DNA from: Opitutaceae bacterium
GTDB taxonomy: Bacteria; Verrucomicrobiota; Verrucomicrobiia; Opitutales; Opitutaceae
NCBI GenBank assembly: GCA_027485815.1
Contig: JAIXQE010000220.1
Coordinates: 1 to 64,000 of the forward strand
Direction of reading: 5' to 3'
Length of the DNA stretch: 64,000 nt
A model generated the notes under the pieces. That model searched no databases and was not told the origin of the DNA. It was given only the letters and a program-made list of their open reading frames with translations. The position numbers were made by a program, and so were the translations under genes. Shown here in pieces: positions 53,001 through 62,005 of the stretch (position 1 is its first letter; every line of letters starts with the position of its first letter).

Positions 53001-53027
53001 TCGCTCGGCCTCAACTTCCGCCTCTGA
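50019..53027 (+). CDS. TonB-dependent outer-membrane receptor with carboxypeptidase-like N-terminal domain
   Basis: 1002 aa. Signal peptide (MPSPLRLLAALLSLTPLPLVPLAG), carboxypeptidase-regulatory-like domain (about 38-115, VTGTVTNAATARTLSGARV and GGFRLTNVTPGTIVLEV), plug (about 125-255) with FGNLAGNPADLLIRLPGVEG, IRFIRIRGMSQNLNTVTING and AIERMEVVKSPTPDMDGDSIGGAVN, then the barrel to the C-terminus (SLGLNFRL). The plug belongs to the large TBDT group common in oligosaccharide users and differs from the receptors at 2225 and 8960. It is followed 26 bases later by the PVC-type cytochrome gene, so both are probably one transcript. Confidence 0.92.
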   Translation: MPSPLRLLAALLSLTPLPLVPLAGQPAAESANLALVTGTVTNAATARTLSGARVLVRGTNREVFTDDQGGFRLTNVTPGTIVLEVSYTGLDAQTLELAVAPGAAVRRDFALTSSIYTLGEYRVSGEREGNAQAITLQRQSRGVKSVVSADAFGNLAGNPADLLIRLPGVEGQSMDGDIRFIRIRGMSQNLNTVTINGNRAANAASAGSSREYQFEHTNADAIERMEVVKSPTPDMDGDSIGGAVNLVTKSAFDSSPERRISGSIGSIWRPWDPRDTKWPQARSYSLNYSEVFRDQLGVAINLGYRVVPSILSESMQSYQQLPNGNPGPAYVYQIDWRDSRILRARGGANLKLDYKLSNEVRFFLNGSTDASDERKDQYREQWQTNQAVAGVDAAGNFTGTGGIIPGYTEAVTNVRAVAASNLQLIPEFLHKQAKSNYLQLGGVHKTETYDLDYDVYRSWAETNYPGTRSMAFIARGIGFRVEKRDNPYFPYITQTGGPDATRLSTYTENLYSSTIRNGQDQYLGAALNFTRRFASPVPSWVKLGARLRQQRRDLTDDSYRGTYVGPDGVMGVNPATGINDDNLAQFGRGFTVPDTELSRYANLPYANFPGNGRQGIDQIFAGSRQYFKPDITANTTVRYTGRQNFKETISAAYVMGNVDLGALSVLGGVRVERTDVYGEGALQYVSPAERARRAAWTGPVTDAELERRLRTEYEGRQSTRGETQDVFPGVHFKYSATRNLITRLSYATNIGRPAIGQLIPRTTVNDDSQTIVTSNPGLKAQKANNFDLSAEYYFEPAGVVSASVFLKEISRFIYTASGAVVAGGQDNGFNGNYTGYVLTTQYNGGFARIRGLELNYNQQFTNLRGFWRGFGAFATFTKMEIKGNYESSGALQSTSEVPGFNPMTANAGLSYIRGRVTVRLQYNYTDRFLSSYNANQSRLWYTIKRGVFDLKTMYRVSPRMDAYLDFNNLFDEPDSGSSWYGNRPRNVKEMSPLVSLGLNFRL

Positions 53028-53053
53028 CCTTGCGCGCGGACCGCGCCCCCACG

Positions 53054-56000
53054 ATGCGCCCCCGCCTCTCCGCCGCGCTGGTGCTGCTGGCGCTCTGCGC
53101 CCTCCGCGCCGGCGCCCCGGCCACGGACGCCCCCGCCCCGGCCGCGGCCGCCGACCTCGCGGTCGACCTGCTGCTGCAGGAGCCGCGGGTCGCGCAGCCG
53201 GTGTTCCTGCAGTTCGACGAGCGCGGCCGCCTCTGGGTCGTCCAGTACCTCCAGTACCCGGATCCCGCCGGCCTCCGCGCCGTCTCCCGCGATAGCGTCT
53301 GGCGGGTGATCTACGACCAGCGGAAACCGCCGCCGCCGTACGACAGCCCCGAGAAGGCGCGCTTCCGCGGCCGCGACCGCATCTCGATCTTCACCGACCG
53401 CGACGGCGACGGGACGTTCGAGACCGAGCGCACGTTCGTGGACGGGCTGAACATCACCACCGCCGTCGTGCGCGGCCGGGGTGGCGTCTGGGTCCTCTCG
53501 CCGCCCCAGCTGCTGTTCTACGCGGATGCCAACGAGGACGACGCGCCCGACGGCCCGCCGGTGGTCAAGCTCGACGGCTTCAACCTCGAGGACACCCACT
53601 CGGTGGCCAACTCGCTCCGCTGGGGTCCGGACGGCTGGCTGTACGGGGCGGTCGGCTCGACCGTCTCGGCCGACATCACGCGGCCCGGGCTCGACCGCGC
53701 GCCCATCGCGCACCTCACCGGGCAGGGCATCTGGCGCTACCATCCCGAGTCCGCCCGCTTCGAGGTCTACGCCGAGGGCGGCGGCAACACCTTCGGGGTC
53801 GAGATCGACGCGAAGGGCCGCGTATTCTCCGGGCACAACGGCGGCAACACCCGCGGCTTCCACTACGTGCAGGGCGGCTACCACCGCAAGGGCTTCGACA
53901 AGCACGGCGAACTCTCCAACCCCTATGCCTTCGGCTTCTTCCCCGCGATGCCGCATCCCGACGTCGCGCGCTTCACGCACAACTTCGTGATCTACGAGGG
54001 CGGCACCCTGCCGCCCCGCTACCACGGGAAGCTCATCGGCACCGACCCGATGAACCACTGGCTGCCCGTCGCCGAGCTCACCCCCCGCGGTTCCACGTTC
54101 GCCACGCGGGACGTCGACGCGGCGCTCCGGCCCGGGGACCGCCGCTTCCGCCCCGTCGACATCAAGCACGGACCGGACGGCGCCCTCTATGTCACCGACT
54201 GGCGCGACCTGCAGGTCAACCATTACCGGAATCACGAGGGCCAGATCACCCGCGAGGACGGCCGCATCTACCGGCTCCGCGCCGCCGGCACCCCGGCCGG
54301 CTACGCCCCCTTCGACCTCGGCCGCGAGTCCTCCCTCGCCCTGCTGGCGCTCCTGGAGGACCCCAACCGCTGGCGGCGCGAGACCGCCCGGCAGGTCCTC
54401 GGCGACCGTCGCGACCAGTCGCTGATCGCCCCGCTGCGGGCGATCCTCGACGCCGGTACGGTCGGCCAGCGCTCGCTCGAGGCCCTCTGGGCGCTGCACC
54501 TGTCCGGCGGGTTTGACGCCGCGACCGCCCTGCCGCTGCTCGGCCACCCCGATCCGCACGTGCGTGCCTGGACCGTGCGCCTCCTCGGCGACGAGCCTCC
54601 GCCGGGGCCGGCCCTCGCCCGCGCGCTCGCGGACCTGGCCACCCGGGAGCCGAACGTGGAGGTCCGCGGCCAGTTGGCCGCCACCGCCCGGCGGCTCCCC
54701 GCGGCCAGCGCCCTCCCGGTGCTCGAGGCCCTGCTCGGGCGCGATGAGGATGTCGCTGACCCTTACGTGCCGCTGCAGCTGTGGTGGGCGATGGAGAGCA
54801 AGGTCGCCACCGACCGCGACGCCGTGCTCGCGCTGTTCGCGACCGCGTCCGAGCACTCGCTCTGGACCCGACCGCTGGTGCGGAGCCATCTCGCCGCGCG
54901 GCTGATGCGGCGGTTCGCGGCGGCGGGCGGAACGGCGGACCTGCAGGCGGCCGCACGACTGCTCGGCGCCGCGCCGGATGAGGTTTCCCGCCGCGCGCTG
55001 CTGGAAGGTTTCGAACAGGCCTTCGAGGGCCGGGCGCTGCCCGTGCTGCCTCCGGCGCTCGTCGAGGCACTGGTGCGGGCGGGTGGCGGCTCCCCTGCCC
55101 TGCGGGTCCGGCAAGGCTCTCCCGAGGCCCGACGCGAGGGCCTCGCGCGCCTTGCGGACCCCACCTCCCCGGCCCTCGACCGGGTGCGGCTGGCCCAGGC
55201 CTTCGGGGAAGTGCCGTATCCGCCCGCCGCGGCCGTCCTCGCGCGGCTCGTGGCGGAGCCGGCCCCGGCGCTCCGCCCCGCGGTGCTCGCGGCGGCCGCC
55301 GCGTATCCGGATTCCGCGGTGACGGAGGCGTTGCTCCGCGCGTGGGAAGGCCTCGCCCCGTCCGAACGCCCGCTCGCGCTGTCCGTCCTAGCGAGCCGCC
55401 GGGCCAGCGCCGAGGCCCTCCTTGGTGCGATCACGTCCGGGAAGATTCCGGCCCGCGCGCTGCCGCGGGAGCTGCAGGACCAGCTTCGCCGCGTGGACGG
55501 AGGGACCCTCGCCCCCGCGGTCGACGCGCTCTTCGGCCCGCCGCCCGAGGCTTCCGCGGCGGAGTTCGAGCGCGAGATCGCACGCGTGGTCGACGTGGCG
55601 CGAGCGGGCCGGGGTAGCCCCTACCAGGGACGCGACCTGTACGCGCGGCAGTGCGCCGCCTGCCATCGCCTGCACGGCAAGGGGGGTGACCTCGGACCGG
55701 ACCTGACGCCCTATCCCCGGGAGGATCTGGCGAACCTGGTGCTCAACATCGTGCATCCCAGCGCCGAGCTCCGGGAGGGTTATGCGCCGTTCCTCGTGAC
55801 CACGAAGGCGGGCGCGACGCATACCGGGTTCCTGGCTCGCCAGGACTCGGAGCGGATCGTGCTGCGGGATCTGGCGGGCATCAGCCTCGCCGTGGAGCGC
55901 AGTCAATTGGCGGCGCTGCGGAGCCTAGGCCGCTCGCTGATGCCCGAGGGCCTGCTCGCGGGCCTCAGCGACGGCGAACTGCGCGATCTCTTCGCCTACC

Positions 56001-56056
56001 TCCGCACCACCCAGCCCCTCGTGGGAGCCGAGACCACCGCGACCGCGGCGCCCTGA
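53054..56056 (+). CDS. PVC-type heme-binding CxxCH protein (dehydrogenase-like propeller, HEAT repeats, cytochrome c)
   Basis: 1000 aa from the ATG at 53054, with signal peptide (RLSAALVLLALCALRAGAPA). The N-terminal half (about 40-430) is the soluble-glucose-dehydrogenase-like propeller found in Planctomycetes-Verrucomicrobia-Chlamydiae membrane-bound dehydrogenases: FLQFDERGRLWVVQYLQYP, SLRWGPDGWLYGAVGS, IKHGPDGALYVTDWRD. The middle (about 440-830) consists of HEAT-like helical repeats. At the C-terminus the c-type heme motif CAACH is at about 867-871 with a likely axial Met near 963. It should oxidise a carbohydrate-like substrate in the periplasm. The upstream TonB receptor may supply that substrate. 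Confidence 0.92.
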   Translation: MRPRLSAALVLLALCALRAGAPATDAPAPAAAADLAVDLLLQEPRVAQPVFLQFDERGRLWVVQYLQYPDPAGLRAVSRDSVWRVIYDQRKPPPPYDSPEKARFRGRDRISIFTDRDGDGTFETERTFVDGLNITTAVVRGRGGVWVLSPPQLLFYADANEDDAPDGPPVVKLDGFNLEDTHSVANSLRWGPDGWLYGAVGSTVSADITRPGLDRAPIAHLTGQGIWRYHPESARFEVYAEGGGNTFGVEIDAKGRVFSGHNGGNTRGFHYVQGGYHRKGFDKHGELSNPYAFGFFPAMPHPDVARFTHNFVIYEGGTLPPRYHGKLIGTDPMNHWLPVAELTPRGSTFATRDVDAALRPGDRRFRPVDIKHGPDGALYVTDWRDLQVNHYRNHEGQITREDGRIYRLRAAGTPAGYAPFDLGRESSLALLALLEDPNRWRRETARQVLGDRRDQSLIAPLRAILDAGTVGQRSLEALWALHLSGGFDAATALPLLGHPDPHVRAWTVRLLGDEPPPGPALARALADLATREPNVEVRGQLAATARRLPAASALPVLEALLGRDEDVADPYVPLQLWWAMESKVATDRDAVLALFATASEHSLWTRPLVRSHLAARLMRRFAAAGGTADLQAAARLLGAAPDEVSRRALLEGFEQAFEGRALPVLPPALVEALVRAGGGSPALRVRQGSPEARREGLARLADPTSPALDRVRLAQAFGEVPYPPAAAVLARLVAEPAPALRPAVLAAAAAYPDSAVTEALLRAWEGLAPSERPLALSVLASRRASAEALLGAITSGKIPARALPRELQDQLRRVDGGTLAPAVDALFGPPPEASAAEFEREIARVVDVARAGRGSPYQGRDLYARQCAACHRLHGKGGDLGPDLTPYPREDLANLVLNIVHPSAELREGYAPFLVTTKAGATHTGFLARQDSERIVLRDLAGISLAVERSQLAALRSLGRSLMPEGLLAGLSDGELRDLFAYLRTTQPLVGAETTATAAP

Positions 56057-56077
56057 GCTTTCCCGTACGGCCCGGCC

Positions 56078-57229
56078 TCAAAGCCCGAACCAGCGGGCGC
56101 GGCGACTGGAGCCGAAGGCTTCCTTGCCCTCGCGCAACGCCACGGACGGCTCGTGGTAAATCCCAACCGGGCCCGCCGGGTTGGAGAAGAAATCGATGTC
56201 TACCCGGCCGATCCGGCCCGCCCCGAATTCGATGTAGCAGGAGCCCGTTCCCCGGTGCACGGCGTCCGACGTCCCACCCCGCAGGCGGGCGATCAGGCTG
56301 GCCGCGACCGCCCGGGCCGCTCCCTCGGCGAAGACACCCGCCTTCGGCGTTCCCTGCCGGGCGCAATCTCCGACCGCGTACACGCCGGGAAACCGGGTCT
56401 CGAGCGTCTTCGGGTCGACCGGCACGAATCCATCCGCCGTCAGGCCGCACCCCTCCAGCACCCGCGGGGCGCGGATCGCGGGCACCCCGAGCAGGAGGTC
56501 GTAGGGCACCTCCCGCCCGTCATCGAGAATCGCCACCCGGCGCGCGGAGTCCACCCGGCGCAGCAACCGCTCGGGCGTGAACGTGATGCCCCGCTCGGCG
56601 AAGGCGCCGAGCAGCGCGCGGGACATTTCCGGCGAAGGGGGGGACGGGGACCTTTGACGGCAACACGAGCGTGATCTCGCTCGCCGCCCGGATCCCACGC
56701 CGGGTCAGGTAATCGTGCATCATCAGCGCGGCCTCGCTCGGCGCCGGCGGACACTTGAACGGAGCCCCACCGACCGCGATGAGCACCCGGCCACCTTGAA
56801 AGTCAGGCAGCAGCCGGCCCAACTGCGCCGCGCCAGGGACCGACTAGAATTCCGTCGCCTCGGATAGCCCCGGCGTGGCCGCGAAATCGTGGTCCGCCCC
56901 GAGCGCCACCACGACGTGGTCCCCGGTGTGCACGCCCCGGTCGGTGACCACCCGCCGCGCCACGGGTCAAACGATGCAATGGTCTCCTGGACGAAGCGCA
57001 CGCCGGGCTTCAGGCTGCGTCGATAAGGCAGCCACACCGCATCGAGCGCGACCCGACCGAACATCACATCGAGTTTGGATTAGCCAAAGGTGAAAGCGTC
57101 AGCGCGATCGATCGGCGTGACCTCGACGTCCGCGCCGAGGTTCTGGGAGAGGATCGAGCATAATTCGAGGCCGCCGAAGCCGGCGCCGAGGACCAGGATA
57201 CGGGGGGGCCTGCGGAAAATGGGAGGAGC
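56078..57229 (-). pseudogene. Decayed FAD-dependent pyridine-nucleotide-disulfide oxidoreductase (sulfide:quinone-reductase-like)
   Basis: Pieces of one flavoprotein lie in order on the minus strand in two frames. N-terminal FAD motif RILVLGAGFGGLELCSILSQ at about 57202; then FTFG, an in-frame TAA (57080-57082), SKLDVMFGRVALDAVWLPYR; a frameshift near 56965; an in-frame TAG (56844-56846) before GRLLPDFQGGRVLIAVGGAP; a second frameshift in a seven-C run near 56637-56643; finally AVGDCARQGTPKAGVFAEGA and the C-terminus WFGL. No start codon precedes the FAD motif. Four lesions make sequencing error unlikely as the only explanation, although the C-run shift alone could be one. Confidence 0.85.
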
Positions 57230-57307
57230 GCGCAGGAAAGCGTCTCAGGTCAGTTTGCCGGCTCGCCCACGCCGCCTCCGCGCGCGGGCGGGTTCAAACT
57301 CGCGCTC

Positions 57308-58378
57308 CTACGGAACCCGCCGGAGGGCGAGGCGGAAACCGAGGCCGTCGTACAGGTCGTCGGGGGCGATCTTGAACCGGTGCGAATACCTCAGGTTCCC
57401 GGCATCGCCGCTCCACCCGCCCCCGCGATAGATGCGGAACGAGCCCTCGGCCGGACCGGTGGGTTCAGTCACTCGTCCGCCCGGGAGGCTGTCCTTAAAC
57501 CAGTCGTGACACCATTCGAGGACGTTGCCGTGCATGTCATGCAACCCCCAGGCGTTGGCCTGCTTGGTCCCGACCGGATGGGTCTGCAAATCGCTGTTGG
57601 CGTCGTACCACGCCATCGCGCCCGGGTCCGCGGCGTAGTCGCCGGTGGAGCCCGCCCGGCAGGCATACTCCCACTCCGCCTCGGTCGGCAGGGTGAACTC
57701 GAAGCCCGCCGGCAACTTGCCGGCCGCCCGGGCGCGCTCGGTCAGTCTCCGGCAGAAGAGCATCGCCATGTCCCACGAGACGTTCTCGACGGGCAGGTCG
57801 CTCCCACGGAAGCGGGAGGGATTGCTCCGCATCACAGCCTGCCACTGCGCCTGGGTGACCTCCGTCTTGCCGAGGGCGAAGTCCCGCAGGGTCACCTGGG
57901 TCAGCGGACGCTCGTCGGTGTGCCCCTGCTCGCTGCCCATGCGAAAGGTGCCGCCCCGGATCGGGACCAGCTCGAGTACGATGGTCTCCAAGACCCAGGC
58001 CCGGCTGACCGCAATCTGGGCCAGAAATTCCTCGGGGGCCTTGGCCGCGGGCACGCGTTCCCCCTCGGCCGGGGAAGCAGCTGCCGCGGTCGATCCCGCG
58101 CCCGGCCCCTCGCCGGGGTTCCGCTGCGCGCAGGCAGCGTCAACGGCGAGGACGCCCATCCCGAGCGCGATCAGCGCCAGTCGGCTCCGCGAGCTCCGCC
58201 GCGCTCCCGCCTCGGGTCGCCGAAGTTCCTTCGGCCGGGCATACTCGCTGCGGCTGCCAAGGTAGGTGGCGGCCAGGTCGAGGCGCGCGCAGCGTCGGCT
58301 GAAGGCGGCCAGCGCGTCGAGCATGAGTATCGCGTCCGAGTTCTGTTTCCGGCGCGCGGCGAGGACGGGTTCGTTCAT
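57308..58378 (-). CDS. SUMF1/FGE-fold membrane protein lacking FGE catalytic cysteines
   Basis: 356 aa. The N-terminal 60 residues are basic and cytosolic, then one membrane helix (about 65-85, LALIALGMGVLAVDAAC), a Pro/Ala linker, and the FGE-sulfatase domain (about 140-354): VPIRGGTFRMGSEQ, LGKTEVTQAQWQAVM, PVENVSWDMAMLFCRRL, LPTEAEWEYACRAG, NAWGLHDMHGNVLEWCHDW and a final RGGGWSGDAGNLRYSHRF. In true formylglycine-generating enzymes that last block has two Cys that bind copper; here there are none. It is therefore unlikely to mature the sulfatases in this window and may be a binding or structural member of the fold. Confidence 0.9.
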   Translation of the reverse strand: MNEPVLAARRKQNSDAILMLDALAAFSRRCARLDLAATYLGSRSEYARPKELRRPEAGARRSSRSRLALIALGMGVLAVDAACAQRNPGEGPGAGSTAAAASPAEGERVPAAKAPEEFLAQIAVSRAWVLETIVLELVPIRGGTFRMGSEQGHTDERPLTQVTLRDFALGKTEVTQAQWQAVMRSNPSRFRGSDLPVENVSWDMAMLFCRRLTERARAAGKLPAGFEFTLPTEAEWEYACRAGSTGDYAADPGAMAWYDANSDLQTHPVGTKQANAWGLHDMHGNVLEWCHDWFKDSLPGGRVTEPTGPAEGSFRIYRGGGWSGDAGNLRYSHRFKIAPDDLYDGLGFRLALRRVP

Positions 58379-58450
58379 GGTGACACCGGCATCGCGCGGG
58401 GCCGCCGAAACGGGGTCAAGCTTTTGGCGTGAACGAAGCCCGCGGTCGGC

Positions 58451-60517
58451 TCAATTCCGACCGCTGGCGGAAAGGCCGTGATCGATGGCGTGCGGGGGCG
58501 GCGCGCCACCGGGGCCGGTCAGGTAGTGCTCGAACCACTGGAACAGGCGCAACGAATAATCGAGCCGCGCCGCCGCCTTGCGGTTGCCGTGCTCCTCGCC
58601 CGGGTACAACACGAGCCGGACCGGCGCCTGGCCGCGCATCCGCAGGTGGCGGTAGAGCTCCCGCGACTGGCCCACGTTCACGCGCGGATCATCCTTGCCG
58701 TGCAGGATGAGCAGCGGGGTGCGCGCGTTCTCCGTGTGGCGGATGGGACTGCGCTCGAGCAGGAAGTTCCAGTCGTCCCACGGCCGCTTCCGGGCGTGGA
58801 CCAGGAACTCCTCCTCCGGGATGTCGGTGGTGCCGACCTTGGAGATCTTGTTGCTGATGCCCACCATCATCACCCCGGCGGCGAACCGCTCCGAAAACCG
58901 GGTGCTGCACCACGCGGTCGCATAGCCCCCGTACGAACCGCCGGTCACGCCGACCTTGGCGGCGTCCACCAGGCCGACCGCCACCAGGTGATCGACGGCG
59001 TCGACCAGGTCATCGAATTCCTTCCCGGCGGCATCGCCCTGACCGAGCTTGGAGAACGCCACCCCGCGGCCGGTGCTGCCCCGGTAGTTCGGATAAAAGA
59101 CCGCGAACCCCCGCGCCGCGGCGACCTGGCCGGGGTTCGAGTAACTCGTGACCCAGCCGTTGCCCACGTGGGCCTCGGGCCCGCCATGCACCGCGAGGAT
59201 GAGCGGATGCCGCTGCCCCGCTCGCTCGTGGAGCGGCCGCACCAGGATCCCCTCCAGTTCCAGACCGTCCCGCGCCCGGTGGCGCACGATCTCCTGGCGC
59301 GCGAGGCTGAACCCGGCGAGCCAGGGATTGCTGTCCGTGCGCCGGTGCGGGTTCGCCCCGGGCGATCCCGTGAAGAGCTCCGCCGGGTGCGCGGGCGTGT
59401 GGGCGATCCAGGCGAGCGTCGCGCCGGCGACCGCCAGGTTGCTCGCGACGCCGCCCGTCCGCGCCACCCACCGCTCCAGCACCGCGCCGGAGGCGTCGGC
59501 CCCCACCCGGCCGACGTAGGACTCCACTCCCTCGTCCGCGAGCACGACGAGGGTCCCGGCGTCCAGCCACGCGAGGTCACCGGCGTCCCCCTGCCACGCG
59601 GGCGCCAGCACCGGGCGGAACGCGCCCGTGGCCGCGTCGGCCACCATCAGGCGGCCGGCAGAGGGGTCGTGGCGATCCTCTCCGGAAATGAACGCGATCC
59701 GCCGCGCGTCCGGGCTCCAGGCGAAGGCGCCGAGCTTGCCGGGGTTCTCGATGCGCGCCGACACCGCGCCGGTATCCGCCGCGATCACCCGCAGCCGCTG
59801 CTGCATCATCCCGTGGTCCACGCTCGGCGTCGGCGCGACCGTCACCAGCAGCCGGTCGTCGACCGGCGACCAGCGCACGGCGCGGACATGGCCCTCGACC
59901 CCGAGGGCGACGGGCGCCGGCTTCTCCCTCAAACCCGCGACCCAGACGCGCTGGGGCCGCCAGTCCTCCTCGTAGACCTCGGCCCGGAAACCCTTCTCGC
60001 GCAGCTTGCGGACCGCCTCGTCCTCCGCCTCGCGGGCGACGAACGCCACCCGCTTCCCGTCGGGGGCGAAGCTGTAGTCGACGATGTCCGCGGCGGGCGC
60101 GAGCCCCCGGCGGGCCTCGCCGCCGCCGACGGGGATCAGGTACAGCGAACGGACCTTGTCGTCGCCGCGCTTCGCCAGGAACGCGAGTTCGCGGCCGTCC
60201 GGCAGCCAGCGCACGAGGCTGACGTTGACCTTGCCGGCGACGTAGGCCCGGGGCGTGCCGCCCGCGGCGGGCAGCACCCATAACTCGGCCCAAGGCTCGC
60301 CGTCCTCCTCGTCGCCCGGGCGCCGCGGCACGGAGACCGTGTAGGCCAACAGGGCGCCATCCGGAGACGGCGCGACCGCGGTGACGGCACGGATCTCGGC
60401 GACCCGGTGGGGGGTCAGGACCGGTTCGGCGGCCCCGGCGCTCGCGCCCGCGAGGGCGAATGCCAGGACGAACCGGAAGGCGAAAAGGGACCGGAAGGCG
60501 GGAGGACGGAGGTGCAT
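58451..60517 (-). CDS. Exported S9-family (prolyl oligopeptidase-like) peptidase
   Basis: 688 aa from the ATG at 60517, giving a signal peptide (RSLFAFRFVLAFALAGASAG-AAEP). An N-terminal beta-propeller (about 35-400) of WD/DPP-like blades (AVAPSPDGALLAYTVSV, YSFAPDGKRVAFVA, FAWSPDARRIAFIS) is followed by an alpha/beta-hydrolase domain. The catalytic triad is visible: Ser about 528 in GGSYGGYAT, Asp about 610 in HGKDDPRV, His about 643 in GEEHGN. It cleaves short peptides in the periplasm, dipeptidyl- or acylaminoacyl-peptidase type. No neighbour clarifies the substrate. Confidence 0.93.
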   Translation of the reverse strand: MHLRPPAFRSLFAFRFVLAFALAGASAGAAEPVLTPHRVAEIRAVTAVAPSPDGALLAYTVSVPRRPGDEEDGEPWAELWVLPAAGGTPRAYVAGKVNVSLVRWLPDGRELAFLAKRGDDKVRSLYLIPVGGGEARRGLAPAADIVDYSFAPDGKRVAFVAREAEDEAVRKLREKGFRAEVYEEDWRPQRVWVAGLREKPAPVALGVEGHVRAVRWSPVDDRLLVTVAPTPSVDHGMMQQRLRVIAADTGAVSARIENPGKLGAFAWSPDARRIAFISGEDRHDPSAGRLMVADAATGAFRPVLAPAWQGDAGDLAWLDAGTLVVLADEGVESYVGRVGADASGAVLERWVARTGGVASNLAVAGATLAWIAHTPAHPAELFTGSPGANPHRRTDSNPWLAGFSLARQEIVRHRARDGLELEGILVRPLHERAGQRHPLILAVHGGPEAHVGNGWVTSYSNPGQVAAARGFAVFYPNYRGSTGRGVAFSKLGQGDAAGKEFDDLVDAVDHLVAVGLVDAAKVGVTGGSYGGYATAWCSTRFSERFAAGVMMVGISNKISKVGTTDIPEEEFLVHARKRPWDDWNFLLERSPIRHTENARTPLLILHGKDDPRVNVGQSRELYRHLRMRGQAPVRLVLYPGEEHGNRKAAARLDYSLRLFQWFEHYLTGPGGAPPPHAIDHGLSASGRN

Positions 60518-60742
60518 CGCGAGGGAGCTGCCCTGACACTGGCGCGCGCGGAGCCGGGTTTCCAAGCGGATTTCCCCGCGGTTCCGCACCTCGGACCGAC
60601 CGCGGCCCCGCACGGAACGCCCCGCTGGCCAGACCTCGTTGCGCCGCGGCGCGGATCGCCCATTGACCCCGGCCGAATCTCCCCTAGGCACCCCTTACCG
60701 GGCCCGTGGTGGGCACGGCCCCTCAACAGCCCCCAGATCCCG

Positions 60743-62005
60743 ATGAAGAGACTGCTCCTCGCCACTTTGCCCTGTATCCTCTTCGCCGGCTCGCCCGGCG
60801 GAAAAGACCCCGCCCCTGCCCCGGCGCTGGCGCACACCGTGGTGCTGACCAAGCTGGACGCTCCGTGGGACATGGCCTTTTTGCCCGACGGGACGATGTT
60901 CTTCACCGAGAAGTGCCTTGGCCTGTCCGTCCGGCTGCCCAACGGCACGGTGGTGAAGCTGCTCGGGATGAAGGACTCCAAGGGCTACGCCTCGACCGCG
61001 AATGACCTGTTCTGCGAGGGCCAAGCCGGCATGCAGGGGGTCGCCGTTGATCCCGACTTCGCCCGCAACCGCTTCCTTTACGTCTACGCGACGTCGAGCC
61101 TCACCGCCCCGGGCACGAACCGGGTGCTGCGGCTGAAGGTCAACGCCGACGTGACCGCGGTGTCCGGACGCGTGGACATCGTCGCCGACATCCCCTACAA
61201 GGACAAGGCGAACGACCTGCCCTTCGGGGGACCCGGCGCGCACAATGGGGGCCGCCTGCGCTTCAGCCCCGGCGATGGCTACCTGTACGTGACCACGGGC
61301 GACACGCACAACAGCGTGGTGCCCCAGAGCCCGACCCTCCTCGGGGGCAAGGTCCTGCGCATCGATCGTGACGGCAAGGCCGCGCCGAACAATGGCGCTC
61401 CCGCGGGCTTCGATCGGCGCATCTACACCTACGGGCACCGCAACCCGCAGGGCCTCACCTTCCGGCCGGGTACCCATCAGCCGTTCACCGCCGAGAATGG
61501 TCCCTGGCACAGCGACGAGGTCACGGCGCTCCGCGCGGGCGGCAACGCGGGCTGGGATCCCCGGCCGAACATGGCGGGACGCGGGGATTGCCCGGCCGGC
61601 TACTGCGGCTACAGCCCGAACCAGATGGGTCCGATGGATCCCAAGGAACGGTCGGCCTACATGCCGATGACCGATCTGAAGACTTATCCCGACGCGATGC
61701 GGCCGGCTTGGAACAACGACGGCCTGTCGCAGGGTATGTTCAGCGCCACCTTTGTCAGTGGTCCGCAATGGAAGGGGTGGGACGGCCGGATGATCGTGGG
61801 CTTCGCCGGCATCGGCATGCACGGCACGCCCGTGGGGAACCGGCTCGATGTGCTCGACCTCGCCGCCGACGGCCTTTCCGCCACGCGCACCACGGTGAAG
61901 CTGCCGATGCCCGCCGCCCGCTTCCGGTCGCTGGTGCAGGGACCGGACGGCAACCTCTACGTGGCGGTCGACGAGGGAACGATCTACCGGATGACCCCGC
62001 AATGA
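60743..62005 (+). CDS. PQQ-dependent aldose/glucose sugar dehydrogenase-like protein
   Basis: 420 aa from the ATG at 60743, signal peptide about 1-18. Soluble-GDH beta-propeller: DAPWDMAFLPDGTMFFTEK, GMQGVAVDPDFARNRFLYVYAT, GGPGAHNGGRLRFSPGDGYLYVTTGD (where the catalytic His region lies), YTYGHRNPQGLTFRPGT and ENGPWHSDEV. All are landmarks of sGDH/Asd enzymes that oxidise aldoses with PQQ. There is a Cys-Cys pair in GDCPAGYCGYS. The stop codon overlaps the start of a c-type cytochrome by 4 bases, so the electron acceptor is encoded next. PQQ binding is inferred from the family. Confidence 0.9.
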   Translation: MKRLLLATLPCILFAGSPGGKDPAPAPALAHTVVLTKLDAPWDMAFLPDGTMFFTEKCLGLSVRLPNGTVVKLLGMKDSKGYASTANDLFCEGQAGMQGVAVDPDFARNRFLYVYATSSLTAPGTNRVLRLKVNADVTAVSGRVDIVADIPYKDKANDLPFGGPGAHNGGRLRFSPGDGYLYVTTGDTHNSVVPQSPTLLGGKVLRIDRDGKAAPNNGAPAGFDRRIYTYGHRNPQGLTFRPGTHQPFTAENGPWHSDEVTALRAGGNAGWDPRPNMAGRGDCPAGYCGYSPNQMGPMDPKERSAYMPMTDLKTYPDAMRPAWNNDGLSQGMFSATFVSGPQWKGWDGRMIVGFAGIGMHGTPVGNRLDVLDLAADGLSATRTTVKLPMPAARFRSLVQGPDGNLYVAVDEGTIYRMTPQ

